Shown piece by piece: positions 36,801 through 51,800 of a DNA stretch of 64,000 nt (its first letter is position 1; each line of letters begins with the position of its first letter). A model generated the notes under the pieces. It was not told the origin of the DNA, did not search any database, and saw only the letters and a list, made by a program, of their open reading frames with translations. The stretch is from Ailanthus altissimus (Eukaryota; Streptophyta; Magnoliopsida; Sapindales; Simaroubaceae), in the NCBI GenBank assembly GCA_946807835.1, contig OX327693.1, positions 6,155,501 to 6,219,500 of the forward strand. Reading direction: 5' to 3'. The translations under genes and the position numbers were made by a program.

Positions 36801-39800
36801 ATGGTCAAACTGCCAGAAGCATGTCCAGTTACCTAAGAATATTAAAAAAATCATTTTTAAACTGGATTACCTGCACTCTGAGACATCTTGCCCAGTCATT
36901 GAGTTTATTAATTACTAACTAGCCATAAAAGTAGAATAGAGTTATGAAATTGAATGATCTTGAATTGCTGTTTCTGAAAAGCCTGATGACTGAGATGAAT
37001 AAGAGGATGGAATTTGGAGGCCGCCTAAGATACCGAATCCAGCTTATAAAGGACCATGGAAGCAGAAGGTGCTTTTAAAATTTCAGGGTGAAAGTTGACA
37101 ACCAACATTCTTGGTGCAATTTTTATTATTGAGATCTTTATGGTTTTGCAGAAAATCAAGAACCCCAACTACAATGGAAGGTGGAAGACTCCATGGACTG
37201 ATAACCCAGGTAATTTTCTCTCTGCAAGGTTTAGGAACTAAATTGTGTCACAGATCAGGGAGTAGAAGATAAACGTTGAGCCTTTAATGCAAACTAGGAA
37301 ATAGTGATTATTAAATGGAAATGAACATAAATCAGATGGTATATGTACAGCAAGTTTGATTGTAGACTGGACCAGGTAGTATGGTCAAACTGCCAGAAGC
37401 ATGTCCAGTTACCTAAGAATATTAAAAAAATCATTTTTAAACTGGATTACCTGCACTCTGAGACATCTTGCCCAGTCATTGAGTTTATTAATTACTAACT
37501 AGCCATAAAAGTAGAATAGAGTTATGAAATTGAATGATCTTGAATTGCTGTTTCTGAAAAGCCTGATGACTGAGATGAATAAGAGGATGGAATTTGGAGG
37601 CCGCCTAAGATACCGAATCCAGCTTATAAAGGACCATGGAAGCAGAAGGTGCTTTTAAAATTTCAGGGTGAAAGTTGACAACCAACATTCTTGGTGCAAT
37701 TTTTATTATTGAGATCTTTATGGTTTTGCAGAAAATCAAGAACCCCAACTACAATGGAAGGTGGAAGACTCCATGGACTGATAACCCAGGTAATTTTCTC
37801 TCTGCAAGGTTTAGGAACTAAATTGTGTCACAGATCAGGGAGTAGAAGATAAACGTTGAGCCTTTAATGCAAACTAGGAAATAGTGATTATTAAATGGAA
37901 ATGAACATAAATCAGATGGTATATGTACAGCAAGTTTGATTGTAGACTGGACCAGGTAGTATGGTCAAACTGCCAGAAGCATGTCCAGTTACCTAAGAAT
38001 ATTAAAAAAATCATTTTTAAACTGGATTACCTGCACTCTGAGACATCTTGCCCAGTCATTGAGTTTATTAATTACTAACTAGCCATAAAAGTAGAATAGA
38101 GTTATGAAATTGAATGATCTTGAATTGCTGTTTCTGAAAAGCCTGATGACTGAGATGAATAAGAGGATGGAATTTGGAGGCCGCCTAAGATACCGAATCC
38201 AGCTTATAAAGGACCATGGAAGCAGAAGGTGCTTTTAAAATTTCAGGGTGAAAGTTGACAACCAACATTCTTGGTGCAATTTTTATTATTGAGATCTTTA
38301 TGGTTTTGCAGAAAATCAAGAACCCCAACTACAATGGAAGGTGGAAGACTCCATGGACTGATAACCCAGGTAATTTTCTCTCTGCAAGGTTTAGGAACTA
38401 AATTGTGTCACAGATCAGGGAGTAGAAGATAAACGTTGAGCCTTTAATGCAAACTAGGAAATAGTGATTATTAAATGGAAATGAACATAAATCAGATGGT
38501 ATATGTACAGCAAGTTTGATTGTAGACTGGACCAGGTAGTATGGTCAAACTGCCAGAAGCATGTCCAGTTACCTAAGAATATTAAAAAAATCATTTTTAA
38601 ACTGGATTACCTGCACTCTGAGACATCTTGCCCAGTCATTGAGTTTATTAATTACTAACTAGCCATAAAAGTAGAATAGAGTTATGAAATTGAATGATCT
38701 TGAATTGCTGTTTCTGAAAAGCCTGATGACTGAGATGAATAAGAGGATGGAATTTGGAGGCCGCCTAAGATACCGAATCCAGCTTATAAAGGACCATGGA
38801 AGCAGAAGGTGCTTTTAAAATTTCAGGGTGAAAGTTGACAACCAACATTCTTGGTGCAATTTTTATTATTGAGATCTTTATGGTTTTGCAGAAAATCAAG
38901 AACCCCAACTACAATGGAAGGTGGAAGACTCCATGGACTGATAACCCAGGTAATTTTCTCTCTGCAAGGTTTAGGAACTAAATTGTGTCACAGATCAGGG
39001 AGTAGAAGATAAACGTTGAGCCTTTAATGCAAACTAGGAAATAGTGATTATTAAATGGAAATGAACATAAATCAGATGGTATATGTACAGCAAGTTTGAT
39101 TGTAGACTGGACCAGGTAGTATGGTCAAACTGCCAGAAGCATGTCCAGTTACCTAAGAATATTAAAAAAATCATTTTTAAACTGGATTACCTGCACTCTG
39201 AGACATCTTGCCCAGTCATTGAGTTTATTAATTACTAACTAGCCATAAAAGTAGAATAGAGTTATGAAATTGAATGATCTTGAATTGCTGTTTCTGAAAA
39301 GCCTGATGACTGAGATGAATAAGAGGATGGAATTTGGAGGCCGCCTAAGATACCGAATCCAGCTTATAAAGGACCATGGAAGCAGAAGGTGCTTTTAAAA
39401 TTTCAGGGTGAAAGTTGACAACCAACATTCTTGGTGCAATTTTTATTATTGAGATCTTTATGGTTTTGCAGAAAATCAAGAACCCCAACTACAATGGAAG
39501 GTGGAAGACTCCATGGACTGATAACCCAGGTAATTTTCTCTCTGCAAGGTTTAGGAACTAAATTGTGTCACAGATCAGGGAGTAGAAGATAAACGTTGAG
39601 CCTTTAATGCAAACTAGGAAATAGTGATTATTAAATGGAAATGAACATAAATCAGATGGTATATGTACAGCAAGTTTGATTGTAGACTGGACCAGGTAGT
39701 ATGGTCAAACTGCCAGAAGCATGTCCAGTTACCTAAGAATATTAAAAAAATCATTTTTAAACTGGATTACCTGCACTCTGAGACATCTTGCCCAGTCATT

Positions 39801-42800
39801 GAGTTTATTAATTACTAACTAGCCATAAAAGTAGAATAGAGTTATGAAATTGAATGATCTTGAATTGCTGTTTCTGAAAAGCCTGATGACTGAGATGAAT
39901 AAGAGGATGGAATTTGGAGGCCGCCTAAGATACCGAATCCAGCTTATAAAGGACCATGGAAGCAGAAGGTGCTTTTAAAATTTCAGGGTGAAAGTTGACA
40001 ACCAACATTCTTGGTGCAATTTTTATTATTGAGATCTTTATGGTTTTGCAGAAAATCAAGAACCCCAACTACAATGGAAGGTGGAAGACTCCATGGACTG
40101 ATAACCCAGGTAATTTTCTCTCTGCAAGGTTTAGGAACTAAATTGTGTCACAGATCAGGGAGTAGAAGATAAACGTTGAGCCTTTAATGCAAACTAGGAA
40201 ATAGTGATTATTAAATGGAAATGAACATAAATCAGATGGTATATGTACAGCAAGTTTGATTGTAGACTGGACCAGGTAGTATGGTCAAACTGCCAGAAGC
40301 ATGTCCAGTTACCTAAGAATATTAAAAAAATCATTTTTAAACTGGATTACCTGCACTCTGAGACATCTTGCCCAGTCATTGAGTTTATTAATTACTAACT
40401 AGCCATAAAAGTAGAATAGAGTTATGAAATTGAATGATCTTGAATTGCTGTTTCTGAAAAGCCTGATGACTGAGATGAATAAGAGGATGGAATTTGGAGG
40501 CCGCCTAAGATACCGAATCCAGCTTATAAAGGACCATGGAAGCAGAAGGTGCTTTTAAAATTTCAGGGTGAAAGTTGACAACCAACATTCTTGGTGCAAT
40601 TTTTATTATTGAGATCTTTATGGTTTTGCAGAAAATCAAGAACCCCAACTACAATGGAAGGTGGAAGACTCCATGGACTGATAACCCAGGCAATTTTCTC
40701 TCTGCAAGGTTTAGGAACTAAATTGTGTCACAGATCAGGGAGTAGAAGATAAACGTTGAGCCTTTAATGCAAACTAGGAAATAGTGATTATTAAATGGAA
40801 ATGAACATAAATCAGATGGTATATGTACAGCAAGTTTGATTGTAGACTGGACCAGGTAGTATGGTCAAACTGCCAGAAGCATGTCCAGTTACCTAAGAAT
40901 ATTAAAAAAATCATTTTTAAACTGGATTACCTGCACTCTGAGACATCTTGCCCAGTCATTGAGTTTATTAATTACTAACTAGCCATAAAAGTAGAATAGA
41001 GTTATGAAATTGAATGATCTTGAATTGCTGTTTCTGAAAAGCCTGATGACTGAGATGAATAAGAGGATGGAATTTGGAGGCCGCCTAAGATACCGAATCC
41101 AGCTTATAAAGGACCATGGAAGCAGAAGGTGCTTTTAAAATTTCAGGGTGAAAGTTGACAACCAACATTCTTGGTGCAATTTTTATTATTGAGATCTTTA
41201 TGGTTTTGCAGAAAATCAAGAACCCCAACTACAATGGAAGGTGGAAGACTCCATGGACTGATAACCCAGGTAATTTTCTCTCTGCAAGGTTTAGGAACTA
41301 AATTGTGTCACAGATCAGGGAGTAGAAGATAAACGTTGAGCCTTTAATGCAAACTAGGAAATAGTGATTATTAAATGGAAATGAACATAAATCAGATGGT
41401 ATATGTACAGCAAGTTTGATTGTAGACTGGACCAGGTAGTATGGTCAAACTGCCAGAAGCATGTCCAGTTACCTAAGAATATTAAAAAAATCATTTTTAA
41501 ACTGGATTACCTGCACTCTGAGACATCTTGCCCAGTCATTGAGTTTATTAATTACTAACTAGCCATAAAAGTAGAATAGAGTTATGAAATTGAATGATCT
41601 TGAATTGCTGTTTCTGAAAAGCCTGATGACTGAGATGAATAAGAGGATGGAATTTGGAGGCCGCCTAAGATACCGAATCCAGCTTATAAAGGACCATGGA
41701 AGCAGAAGGTGCTTTTAAAATTTCAGGGTGAAAGTTGACAACCAACATTCTTGGTGCAATTTTTATTATTGAGATCTTTATGGTTTTGCAGAAAATCAAG
41801 AACCCCAACTACAATGGAAGGTGGAAGACTCCATGGACTGATAACCCAGGTAATTTTCTCTCTGCAAGGTTTAGGAACTAAATTGTGTCACAGATCAGGG
41901 AGTAGAAGATAAACGTTGAGCCTTTAATGCAAACTAGGAAATAGTGATTATTAAATGGAAATGAACATAAATCAGATGGTATATGTACAGCAAGTTTGAT
42001 TGTAGACTGGACCAGGTAGTATGGTCAAACTGCCAGAAGCATGTCCAGTTACCTAAGAATATTAAAAAAATCATTTTTAAACTGGATTACCTGCACTCTG
42101 AGACATCTTGCCCAGTCATTGAGTTTATTAATTACTAACTAGCCATAAAAGTAGAATAGAGTTATGAAATTGAATGATCTTGAATTGCTGTTTCTGAAAA
42201 GCCTGATGACTGAGATGAATAAGAGGATGGAATTTGGAGGCCGCCTAAGATACCGAATCCAGCTTATAAAGGACCATGGAAGCAGAAGGTGCTTTTAAAA
42301 TTTCAGGGTGAAAGTTGACAACCAACATTCTTGGTGCAATTTTTATTATTGAGATCTTTATGGTTTTGCAGAAAATCAAGAACCCCAACTACAATGGAAG
42401 GTGGAAGACTCCATGGACTGATAACCCAGGTAATTTTCTCTCTGCAAGGTTTAGGAACTAAATTGTGTCACAGATCAGGGAGTAGAAGATAAACGTTGAG
42501 CCTTTAATGCAAACTAGGAAATAGTGATTATTAAATGGAAATGAACATAAATCAGATGGTATATGTACAGCAAGTTTGATTGTAGACTGGACCAGGTAGT
42601 ATGGTCAAACTGCCAGAAGCATGTCCAGTTACCTAAGAATATTAAAAAAATCATTTTTAAACTGGATTACCTGCACTCTGAGACATCTTGCCCAGTCATT
42701 GAGTTTATTAATTACTAACTAGCCATAAAAGTAGAATAGAGTTATGAAATTGAATGATCTTGAATTGCTGTTTCTGAAAAGCCTGATGACTGAGATGAAT

Positions 42801-45800
42801 AAGAGGATGGAATTTGGAGGCCGCCTAAGATACCGAATCCAGCTTATAAAGGACCATGGAAGCAGAAGGTGCTTTTAAAATTTCAGGGTGAAAGTTGACA
42901 ACCAACATTCTTGGTGCAATTTTTATTATTGAGATCTTTATGGTTTTGCAGAAAATCAAGAACCCCAACTACAATGGAAGGTGGAAGACTCCATGGACTG
43001 ATAACCCAGGTAATTTTCTCTCTGCAAGGTTTAGGAACTAAATTGTGTCACAGATCAGGGAGTAGAAGATAAACGTTGAGCCTTTAATGCAAACTAGGAA
43101 ATAGTGATTATTAAATGGAAATGAACATAAATCAGATGGTATATGTACAGCAAGTTTGATTGTAGACTGGACCAGGTAGTATGGTCAAACTGCCAGAAGC
43201 ATGTCCAGTTACCTAAGAATATTAAAAAAATCATTTTTAAACTGGATTACCTGCACTCTGAGACATCTTGCCCAGTCATTGAGTTTATTAATTACTAACT
43301 AGCCATAAAAGTAGAATAGAGTTATGAAATTGAATGATCTTGAATTGCTGTTTCTGAAAAGCCTGATGACTGAGATGAATAAGAGGATGGAATTTGGAGG
43401 CCGCCTAAGATACCGAATCCAGCTTATAAAGGACCATGGAAGCAGAAGGTGCTTTTAAAATTTCAGGGTGAAAGTTGACAACCAACATTCTTGGTGCAAT
43501 TTTTATTATTGAGATCTTTATGGTTTTGCAGAAAATCAAGAACCCCAACTACAATGGAAGGTGGAAGACTCCATGGACTGATAACCCAGGTAATTTTCTC
43601 TCTGCAAGGTTTAGGAACTAAATTGTGTCACAGATCAGGGAGTAGAAGATAAACGTTGAGCCTTTAATGCAAACTAGGAAATAGTGATTATTAAATGGAA
43701 ATGAACATAAATCAGATGGTATATGTACAGCAAGTTTGATTGTAGACTGGACCAGGTAGTATGGTCAAACTGCCAGAAGCATGTCCAGTTACCTAAGAAT
43801 ATTAAAAAAATCATTTTTAAACTGGATTACCTGCACTCTGAGACATCTTGCCCAGTCATTGAGTTTATTAATTACTAACTAGCCATAAAAGTAGAATAGA
43901 GTTATGAAATTGAATGATCTTGAATTGCTGTTTCTGAAAAGCCTGATGACTGAGATGAATAAGAGGATGGAATTTGGAGGCCGCCTAAGATACCGAATCC
44001 AGCTTATAAAGGACCATGGAAGCAGAAGGTGCTTTTAAAATTTCAGGGTGAAAGTTGACAACCAACATTCTTGGTGCAATTTTTATTATTGAGATCTTTA
44101 TGGTTTTGCAGAAAATCAAGAACCCCAACTACAATGGAAGGTGGAAGACTCCATGGACTGATAACCCAGGCAATTTTCTCTCTGCAAGGTTTAGGAACTA
44201 AATTGTGTCACAGATCAGGGAGTAGAAGATAAACGTTGAGCCTTTAATGCAAACTAGGAAATAGTGATTATTAAATGGAAATGAACATAAATCAGATGGT
44301 ATATGTACAGCAAGTTTGATTGTAGACTGGACCAGGTAGTATGGTCAAACTGCCAGAAGCATGTCCAGTTACCTAAGAATATTAAAAAAATCATTTTTAA
44401 ACTGGATTACCTGCACTCTGAGACATCTTGCCCAGTCATTGAGTTTATTAATTACTAACTAGCCATAAAAGTAGAATAGAGTTATGAAATTGAATGATCT
44501 TGAATTGCTGTTTCTGAAAAGCCTGATGACTGAGATGAATAAGAGGATGGAATTTGGAGGCCGCCTAAGATACCGAATCCAGCTTATAAAGGACCATGGA
44601 AGCAGAAGGTGCTTTTAAAATTTCAGGGTGAAAGTTGACAACCAACATTCTTGGTGCAATTTTTATTATTGAGATCTTTATGGTTTTGCAGAAAATCAAG
44701 AACCCCAACTACAATGGAAGGTGGAAGACTCCATGGACTGATAACCCAGGCAATTTTCTCTCTGCAAGGTTTAGGAACTAAATTGTGTCACAGATCAGGG
44801 AGTAGAAGATAAACGTTGAGCCTTTAATGCAAACTAGGAAATAGTGATTATTAAATGGAAATGAACATAAATCAGATGGTATATGTACAGCAAGTTTGAT
44901 TGTAGACTGGACCAGGTAGTATGGTCAAACTGCCAGAAGCATGTCCAGTTACCTAAGAATATTAAAAAAATCATTTTTAAACTGGATTACCTGCACTCTG
45001 AGACATCTTGCCCAGTCATTGAGTTTATTAATTACTAACTAGCCATAAAAGTAGAATAGAGTTATGAAATTGAATGATCTTGAATTGCTGTTTCTGAAAA
45101 GCCTGATGACTGAGATGAATAAGAGGATGGAATTTGGAGGCCGCCTAAGATACCGAATCCAGCTTATAAAGGACCATGGAAGCAGAAGGTGCTTTTAAAA
45201 TTTCAGGGTGAAAGTTGACAACCAACATTCTTGGTGCAATTTTTATTATTGAGATCTTTATGGTTTTGCAGAAAATCAAGAACCCCAACTACAATGGAAG
45301 GTGGAAGACTCCATGGACTGATAACCCAGGTAATTTTCTCTCTGCAAGGTTTAGGAACTAAATTGTGTCACAGATCAGGGAGTAGAAGATAAACGTTGAG
45401 CCTTTAATGCAAACTAGGAAATAGTGATTATTAAATGGAAATGAACATAAATCAGATGGTATATGTACAGCAAGTTTGATTGTAGACTGGACCAGGTAGT
45501 ATGGTCAAACTGCCAGAAGCATGTCCAGTTACCTAAGAATATTAAAAAAATCATTTTTAAACTGGATTACCTGCACTCTGAGACATCTTGCCCAGTCATT
45601 GAGTTTATTAATTACTAACTAGCCATAAAAGTAGAATAGAGTTATGAAATTGAATGATCTTGAATTGCTGTTTCTGAAAAGCCTGATGACTGAGATGAAT
45701 AAGAGGATGGAATTTGGAGGCCGCCTAAGATACCGAATCCAGCTTATAAAGGACCATGGAAGCAGAAGGTGCTTTTAAAATTTCAGGGTGAAAGTTGACA

Positions 45801-48800
45801 ACCAACATTCTTGGTGCAATTTTTATTATTGAGATCTTTATGGTTTTGCAGAAAATCAAGAACCCCAACTACAATGGAAGGTGGAAGACTCCATGGACTG
45901 ATAACCCAGGCAATTTTCTCTCTGCAAGGTTTAGGAACTAAATTGTGTCACAGATCAGGGAGTAGAAGATAAACGTTGAGCCTTTAATGCAAACTAGGAA
46001 ATAGTGATTATTAAATGGAAATGAACATAAATCAGATGGTATATGTACAGCAAGTTTGATTGTAGACTGGACCAGGTAGTATGGTCAAACTGCCAGAAGC
46101 ATGTCCAGTTACCTAAGAATATTAAAAAAATCATTTTTAAACTGGATTACCTGCACTCTGAGACATCTTGCCCAGTCATTGAGTTTATTAATTACTAACT
46201 AGCCATAAAAGTAGAATAGAGTTATGAAATTGAATGATCTTGAATTGCTGTTTCTGAAAAGCCTGATGACTGAGATGAATAAGAGGATGGAATTTGGAGG
46301 CCGCCTAAGATACCGAATCCAGCTTATAAAGGACCATGGAAGCAGAAGGTGCTTTTAAAATTTCAGGGTGAAAGTTGACAACCAACATTCTTGGTGCAAT
46401 TTTTATTATTGAGATCTTTATGGTTTTGCAGAAAATCAAGAACCCCAACTACAATGGAAGGTGGAAGACTCCATGGACTGATAACCCAGGTAATTTTCTC
46501 TCTGCAAGGTTTAGGAACTAAATTGTGTCACAGATCAGGGAGTAGAAGATAAACGTTGAGCCTTTAATGCAAACTAGGAAATAGTGATTATTAAATGGAA
46601 ATGAACATAAATCAGATGGTATATGTACAGCAAGTTTGATTGTAGACTGGACCAGGTAGTATGGTCAAACTGCCAGAAGCATGTCCAGTTACCTAAGAAT
46701 ATTAAAAAAATCATTTTTAAACTGGATTACCTGCACTCTGAGACATCTTGCCCAGTCATTGAGTTTATTAATTACTAACTAGCCATAAAAGTAGAATAGA
46801 GTTATGAAATTGAATGATCTTGAATTGCTGTTTCTGAAAAGCCTGATGACTGAGATGAATAAGAGGATGGAATTTGGAGGCCGCCTAAGATACCGAATCC
46901 AGCTTATAAAGGACCATGGAAGCAGAAGGTGCTTTTAAAATTTCAGGGTGAAAGTTGACAACCAACATTCTTGGTGCAATTTTTATTATTGAGATCTTTA
47001 TGGTTTTGCAGAAAATCAAGAACCCCAACTACAATGGAAGGTGGAAGACTCCATGGACTGATAACCCAGGTAATTTTCTCTCTGCAAGGTTTAGGAACTA
47101 AATTGTGTCACAGATCAGGGAGTAGAAGATAAACGTTGAGCCTTTAATGCAAACTAGGAAATAGTGATTATTAAATGGAAATGAACATAAATCAGATGGT
47201 ATATGTACAGCAAGTTTGATTGTAGACTGGACCAGGTAGTATGGTCAAACTGCCAGAAGCATGTCCAGTTACCTAAGAATATTAAAAAAATCATTTTTAA
47301 ACTGGATTACCTGCACTCTGAGACATCTTGCCCAGTCATTGAGTTTATTAATTACTAACTAGCCATAAAAGTAGAATAGAGTTATGAAATTGAATGATCT
47401 TGAATTGCTGTTTCTGAAAAGCCTGATGACTGAGATGAATAAGAGGATGGAATTTGGAGGCCGCCTAAGATACCGAATCCAGCTTATAAAGGACCATGGA
47501 AGCAGAAGGTGCTTTTAAAATTTCAGGGTGAAAGTTGACAACCAACATTCTTGGTGCAATTTTTATTATTGAGATCTTTATGGTTTTGCAGAAAATCAAG
47601 AACCCCAACTACAATGGAAGGTGGAAGACTCCATGGACTGATAACCCAGGTAATTTTCTCTCTGCAAGGTTTAGGAACTAAATTGTGTCACAGATCAGGG
47701 AGTAGAAGATAAACGTTGAGCCTTTAATGCAAACTAGGAAATAGTGATTATTAAATGGAAATGAACATAAATCAGATGGTATATGTACAGCAAGTTTGAT
47801 TGTAGACTGGACCAGGTAGTATGGTCAAACTGCCAGAAGCATGTCCAGTTACCTAAGAATATTAAAAAAATCATTTTTAAACTGGATTACCTGCACTCTG
47901 AGACATCTTGCCCAGTCATTGAGTTTATTAATTACTAACTAGCCATAAAAGTAGAATAGAGTTATGAAATTGAATGATCTTGAATTGCTGTTTCTGAAAA
48001 GCCTGATGACTGAGATGAATAAGAGGATGGAATTTGGAGGCCGCCTAAGATACCGAATCCAGCTTATAAAGGACCATGGAAGCAGAAGGTGCTTTTAAAA
48101 TTTCAGGGTGAAAGTTGACAACCAACATTCTTGGTGCAATTTTTATTATTGAGATCTTTATGGTTTTGCAGAAAATCAAGAACCCCAACTACAATGGAAG
48201 GTGGAAGACTCCATGGACTGATAACCCAGGTAATTTTCTCTCTGCAAGGTTTAGGAACTAAATTGTGTCACAGATCAGGGAGTAGAAGATAAACGTTGAG
48301 CCTTTAATGCAAACTAGGAAATAGTGATTATTAAATGGAAATGAACATAAATCAGATGGTATATGTACAGCAAGTTTGATTGTAGACTGGACCAGGTAGT
48401 ATGGTCAAACTGCCAGAAGCATGTCCAGTTACCTAAGAATATTAAAAAAATCATTTTTAAACTGGATTACCTGCACTCTGAGACATCTTGCCCAGTCATT
48501 GAGTTTATTAATTACTAACTAGCCATAAAAGTAGAATAGAGTTATGAAATTGAATGATCTTGAATTGCTGTTTCTGAAAAGCCTGATGACTGAGATGAAT
48601 AAGAGGATGGAATTTGGAGGCCGCCTAAGATACCGAATCCAGCTTATAAAGGACCATGGAAGCAGAAGGTGCTTTTAAAATTTCAGGGTGAAAGTTGACA
48701 ACCAACATTCTTGGTGCAATTTTTATTATTGAGATCTTTATGGTTTTGCAGAAAATCAAGAACCCCAACTACAATGGAAGGTGGAAGACTCCATGGACTG

Positions 48801-51800
48801 ATAACCCAGGTAATTTTCTCTCTGCAAGGTTTAGGAACTAAATTGTGTCACAGATCAGGGAGTAGAAGATAAACGTTGAGCCTTTAATGCAAACTAGGAA
48901 ATAGTGATTATTAAATGGAAATGAACATAAATCAGATGGTATATGTACAGCAAGTTTGATTGTAGACTGGACCAGGTAGTATGGTCAAACTGCCAGAAGC
49001 ATGTCCAGTTACCTAAGAATATTAAAAAAATCATTTTTAAACTGGATTACCTGCACTCTGAGACATCTTGCCCAGTCATTGAGTTTATTAATTACTAACT
49101 AGCCATAAAAGTAGAATAGAGTTATGAAATTGAATGATCTTGAATTGCTGTTTCTGAAAAGCCTGATGACTGAGATGAATAAGAGGATGGAATTTGGAGG
49201 CCGCCTAAGATACCGAATCCAGCTTATAAAGGACCATGGAAGCAGAAGGTGCTTTTAAAATTTCAGGGTGAAAGTTGACAACCAACATTCTTGGTGCAAT
49301 TTTTATTATTGAGATCTTTATGGTTTTGCAGAAAATCAAGAACCCCAACTACAATGGAAGGTGGAAGACTCCATGGACTGATAACCCAGGTAATTTTCTC
49401 TCTGCAAGGTTTAGGAACTAAATTGTGTCACAGATCAGGGAGTAGAAGATAAACGTTGAGCCTTTAATGCAAACTAGGAAATAGTGATTATTAAATGGAA
49501 ATGAACATAAATCAGATGGTATATGTACAGCAAGTTTGATTGTAGACTGGACCAGGTAGTATGGTCAAACTGCCAGAAGCATGTCCAGTTACCTAAGAAT
49601 ATTAAAAAAATCATTTTTAAACTGGATTACCTGCACTCTGAGACATCTTGCCCAGTCATTGAGTTTATTAATTACTAACTAGCCATAAAAGTAGAATAGA
49701 GTTATGAAATTGAATGATCTTGAATTGCTGTTTCTGAAAAGCCTGATGACTGAGATGAATAAGAGGATGGAATTTGGAGGCCGCCTAAGATACCGAATCC
49801 AGCTTATAAAGGACCATGGAAGCAGAAGGTGCTTTTAAAATTTCAGGGTGAAAGTTGACAACCAACATTCTTGGTGCAATTTTTATTATTGAGATCTTTA
49901 TGGTTTTGCAGAAAATCAAGAACCCCAACTACAATGGAAGGTGGAAGACTCCATGGACTGATAACCCAGGTAATTTTCTCTCTGCAAGGTTTAGGAACTA
50001 AATTGTGTCACAGATCAGGGAGTAGAAGATAAACGTTGAGCCTTTAATGCAAACTAGGAAATAGTGATTATTAAATGGAAATGAACATAAATCAGATGGT
50101 ATATGTACAGCAAGTTTGATTGTAGACTGGACCAGGTAGTATGGTCAAACTGCCAGAAGCATGTCCAGTTACCTAAGAATATTAAAAAAATCATTTTTAA
50201 ACTGGATTACCTGCACTCTGAGACATCTTGCCCAGTCATTGAGTTTATTAATTACTAACTAGCCATAAAAGTAGAATAGAGTTATGAAATTGAATGATCT
50301 TGAATTGCTGTTTCTGAAAAGCCTGATGACTGAGATGAATAAGAGGATGGAATTTGGAGGCCGCCTAAGATACCGAATCCAGCTTATAAAGGACCATGGA
50401 AGCAGAAGGTGCTTTTAAAATTTCAGGGTGAAAGTTGACAACCAACATTCTTGGTGCAATTTTTATTATTGAGATCTTTATGGTTTTGCAGAAAATCAAG
50501 AACCCCAACTACAATGGAAGGTGGAAGACTCCATGGACTGATAACCCAGGTAATTTTCTCTCTGCAAGGTTTAGGAACTAAATTGTGTCACAGATCAGGG
50601 AGTAGAAGATAAACGTTGAGCCTTTAATGCAAACTAGGAAATAGTGATTATTAAATGGAAATGAACATAAATCAGATGGTATATGTACAGCAAGTTTGAT
50701 TGTAGACTGGACCAGGTAGTATGGTCAAACTGCCAGAAGCATGTCCAGTTACCTAAGAATATTAAAAAAATCATTTTTAAACTGGATTACCTGCACTCTG
50801 AGACATCTTGCCCAGTCATTGAGTTTATTAATTACTAACTAGCCATAAAAGTAGAATAGAGTTATGAAATTGAATGATCTTGAATTGCTGTTTCTGAAAA
50901 GCCTGATGACTGAGATGAATAAGAGGATGGAATTTGGAGGCCGCCTAAGATACCGAATCCAGCTTATAAAGGACCATGGAAGCAGAAGGTGCTTTTAAAA
51001 TTTCAGGGTGAAAGTTGACAACCAACATTCTTGGTGCAATTTTTATTATTGAGATCTTTATGGTTTTGCAGAAAATCAAGAACCCCAACTACAATGGAAG
51101 GTGGAAGACTCCATGGACTGATAACCCAGGTAATTTTCTCTCTGCAAGGTTTAGGAACTAAATTGTGTCACAGATCAGGGAGTAGAAGATAAACGTTGAG
51201 CCTTTAATGCAAACTAGGAAATAGTGATTATTAAATGGAAATGAACATAAATCAGATGGTATATGTACAGCAAGTTTGATTGTAGACTGGACCAGGTAGT
51301 ATGGTCAAACTGCCAGAAGCATGTCCAGTTACCTAAGAATATTAAAAAAATCATTTTTAAACTGGATTACCTGCACTCTGAGACATCTTGCCCAGTCATT
51401 GAGTTTATTAATTACTAACTAGCCATAAAAGTAGAATAGAGTTATGAAATTGAATGATCTTGAATTGCTGTTTCTGAAAAGCCTGATGACTGAGATGAAT
51501 AAGAGGATGGAATTTGGAGGCCGCCTAAGATACCGAATCCAGCTTATAAAGGACCATGGAAGCAGAAGGTGCTTTTAAAATTTCAGGGTGAAAGTTGACA
51601 ACCAACATTCTTGGTGCAATTTTTATTATTGAGATCTTTATGGTTTTGCAGAAAATCAAGAACCCCAACTACAATGGAAGGTGGAAGACTCCATGGACTG
51701 ATAACCCAGGTAATTTTCTCTCTGCAAGGTTTAGGAACTAAATTGTGTCACAGATCAGGGAGTAGAAGATAAACGTTGAGCCTTTAATGCAAACTAGGAA

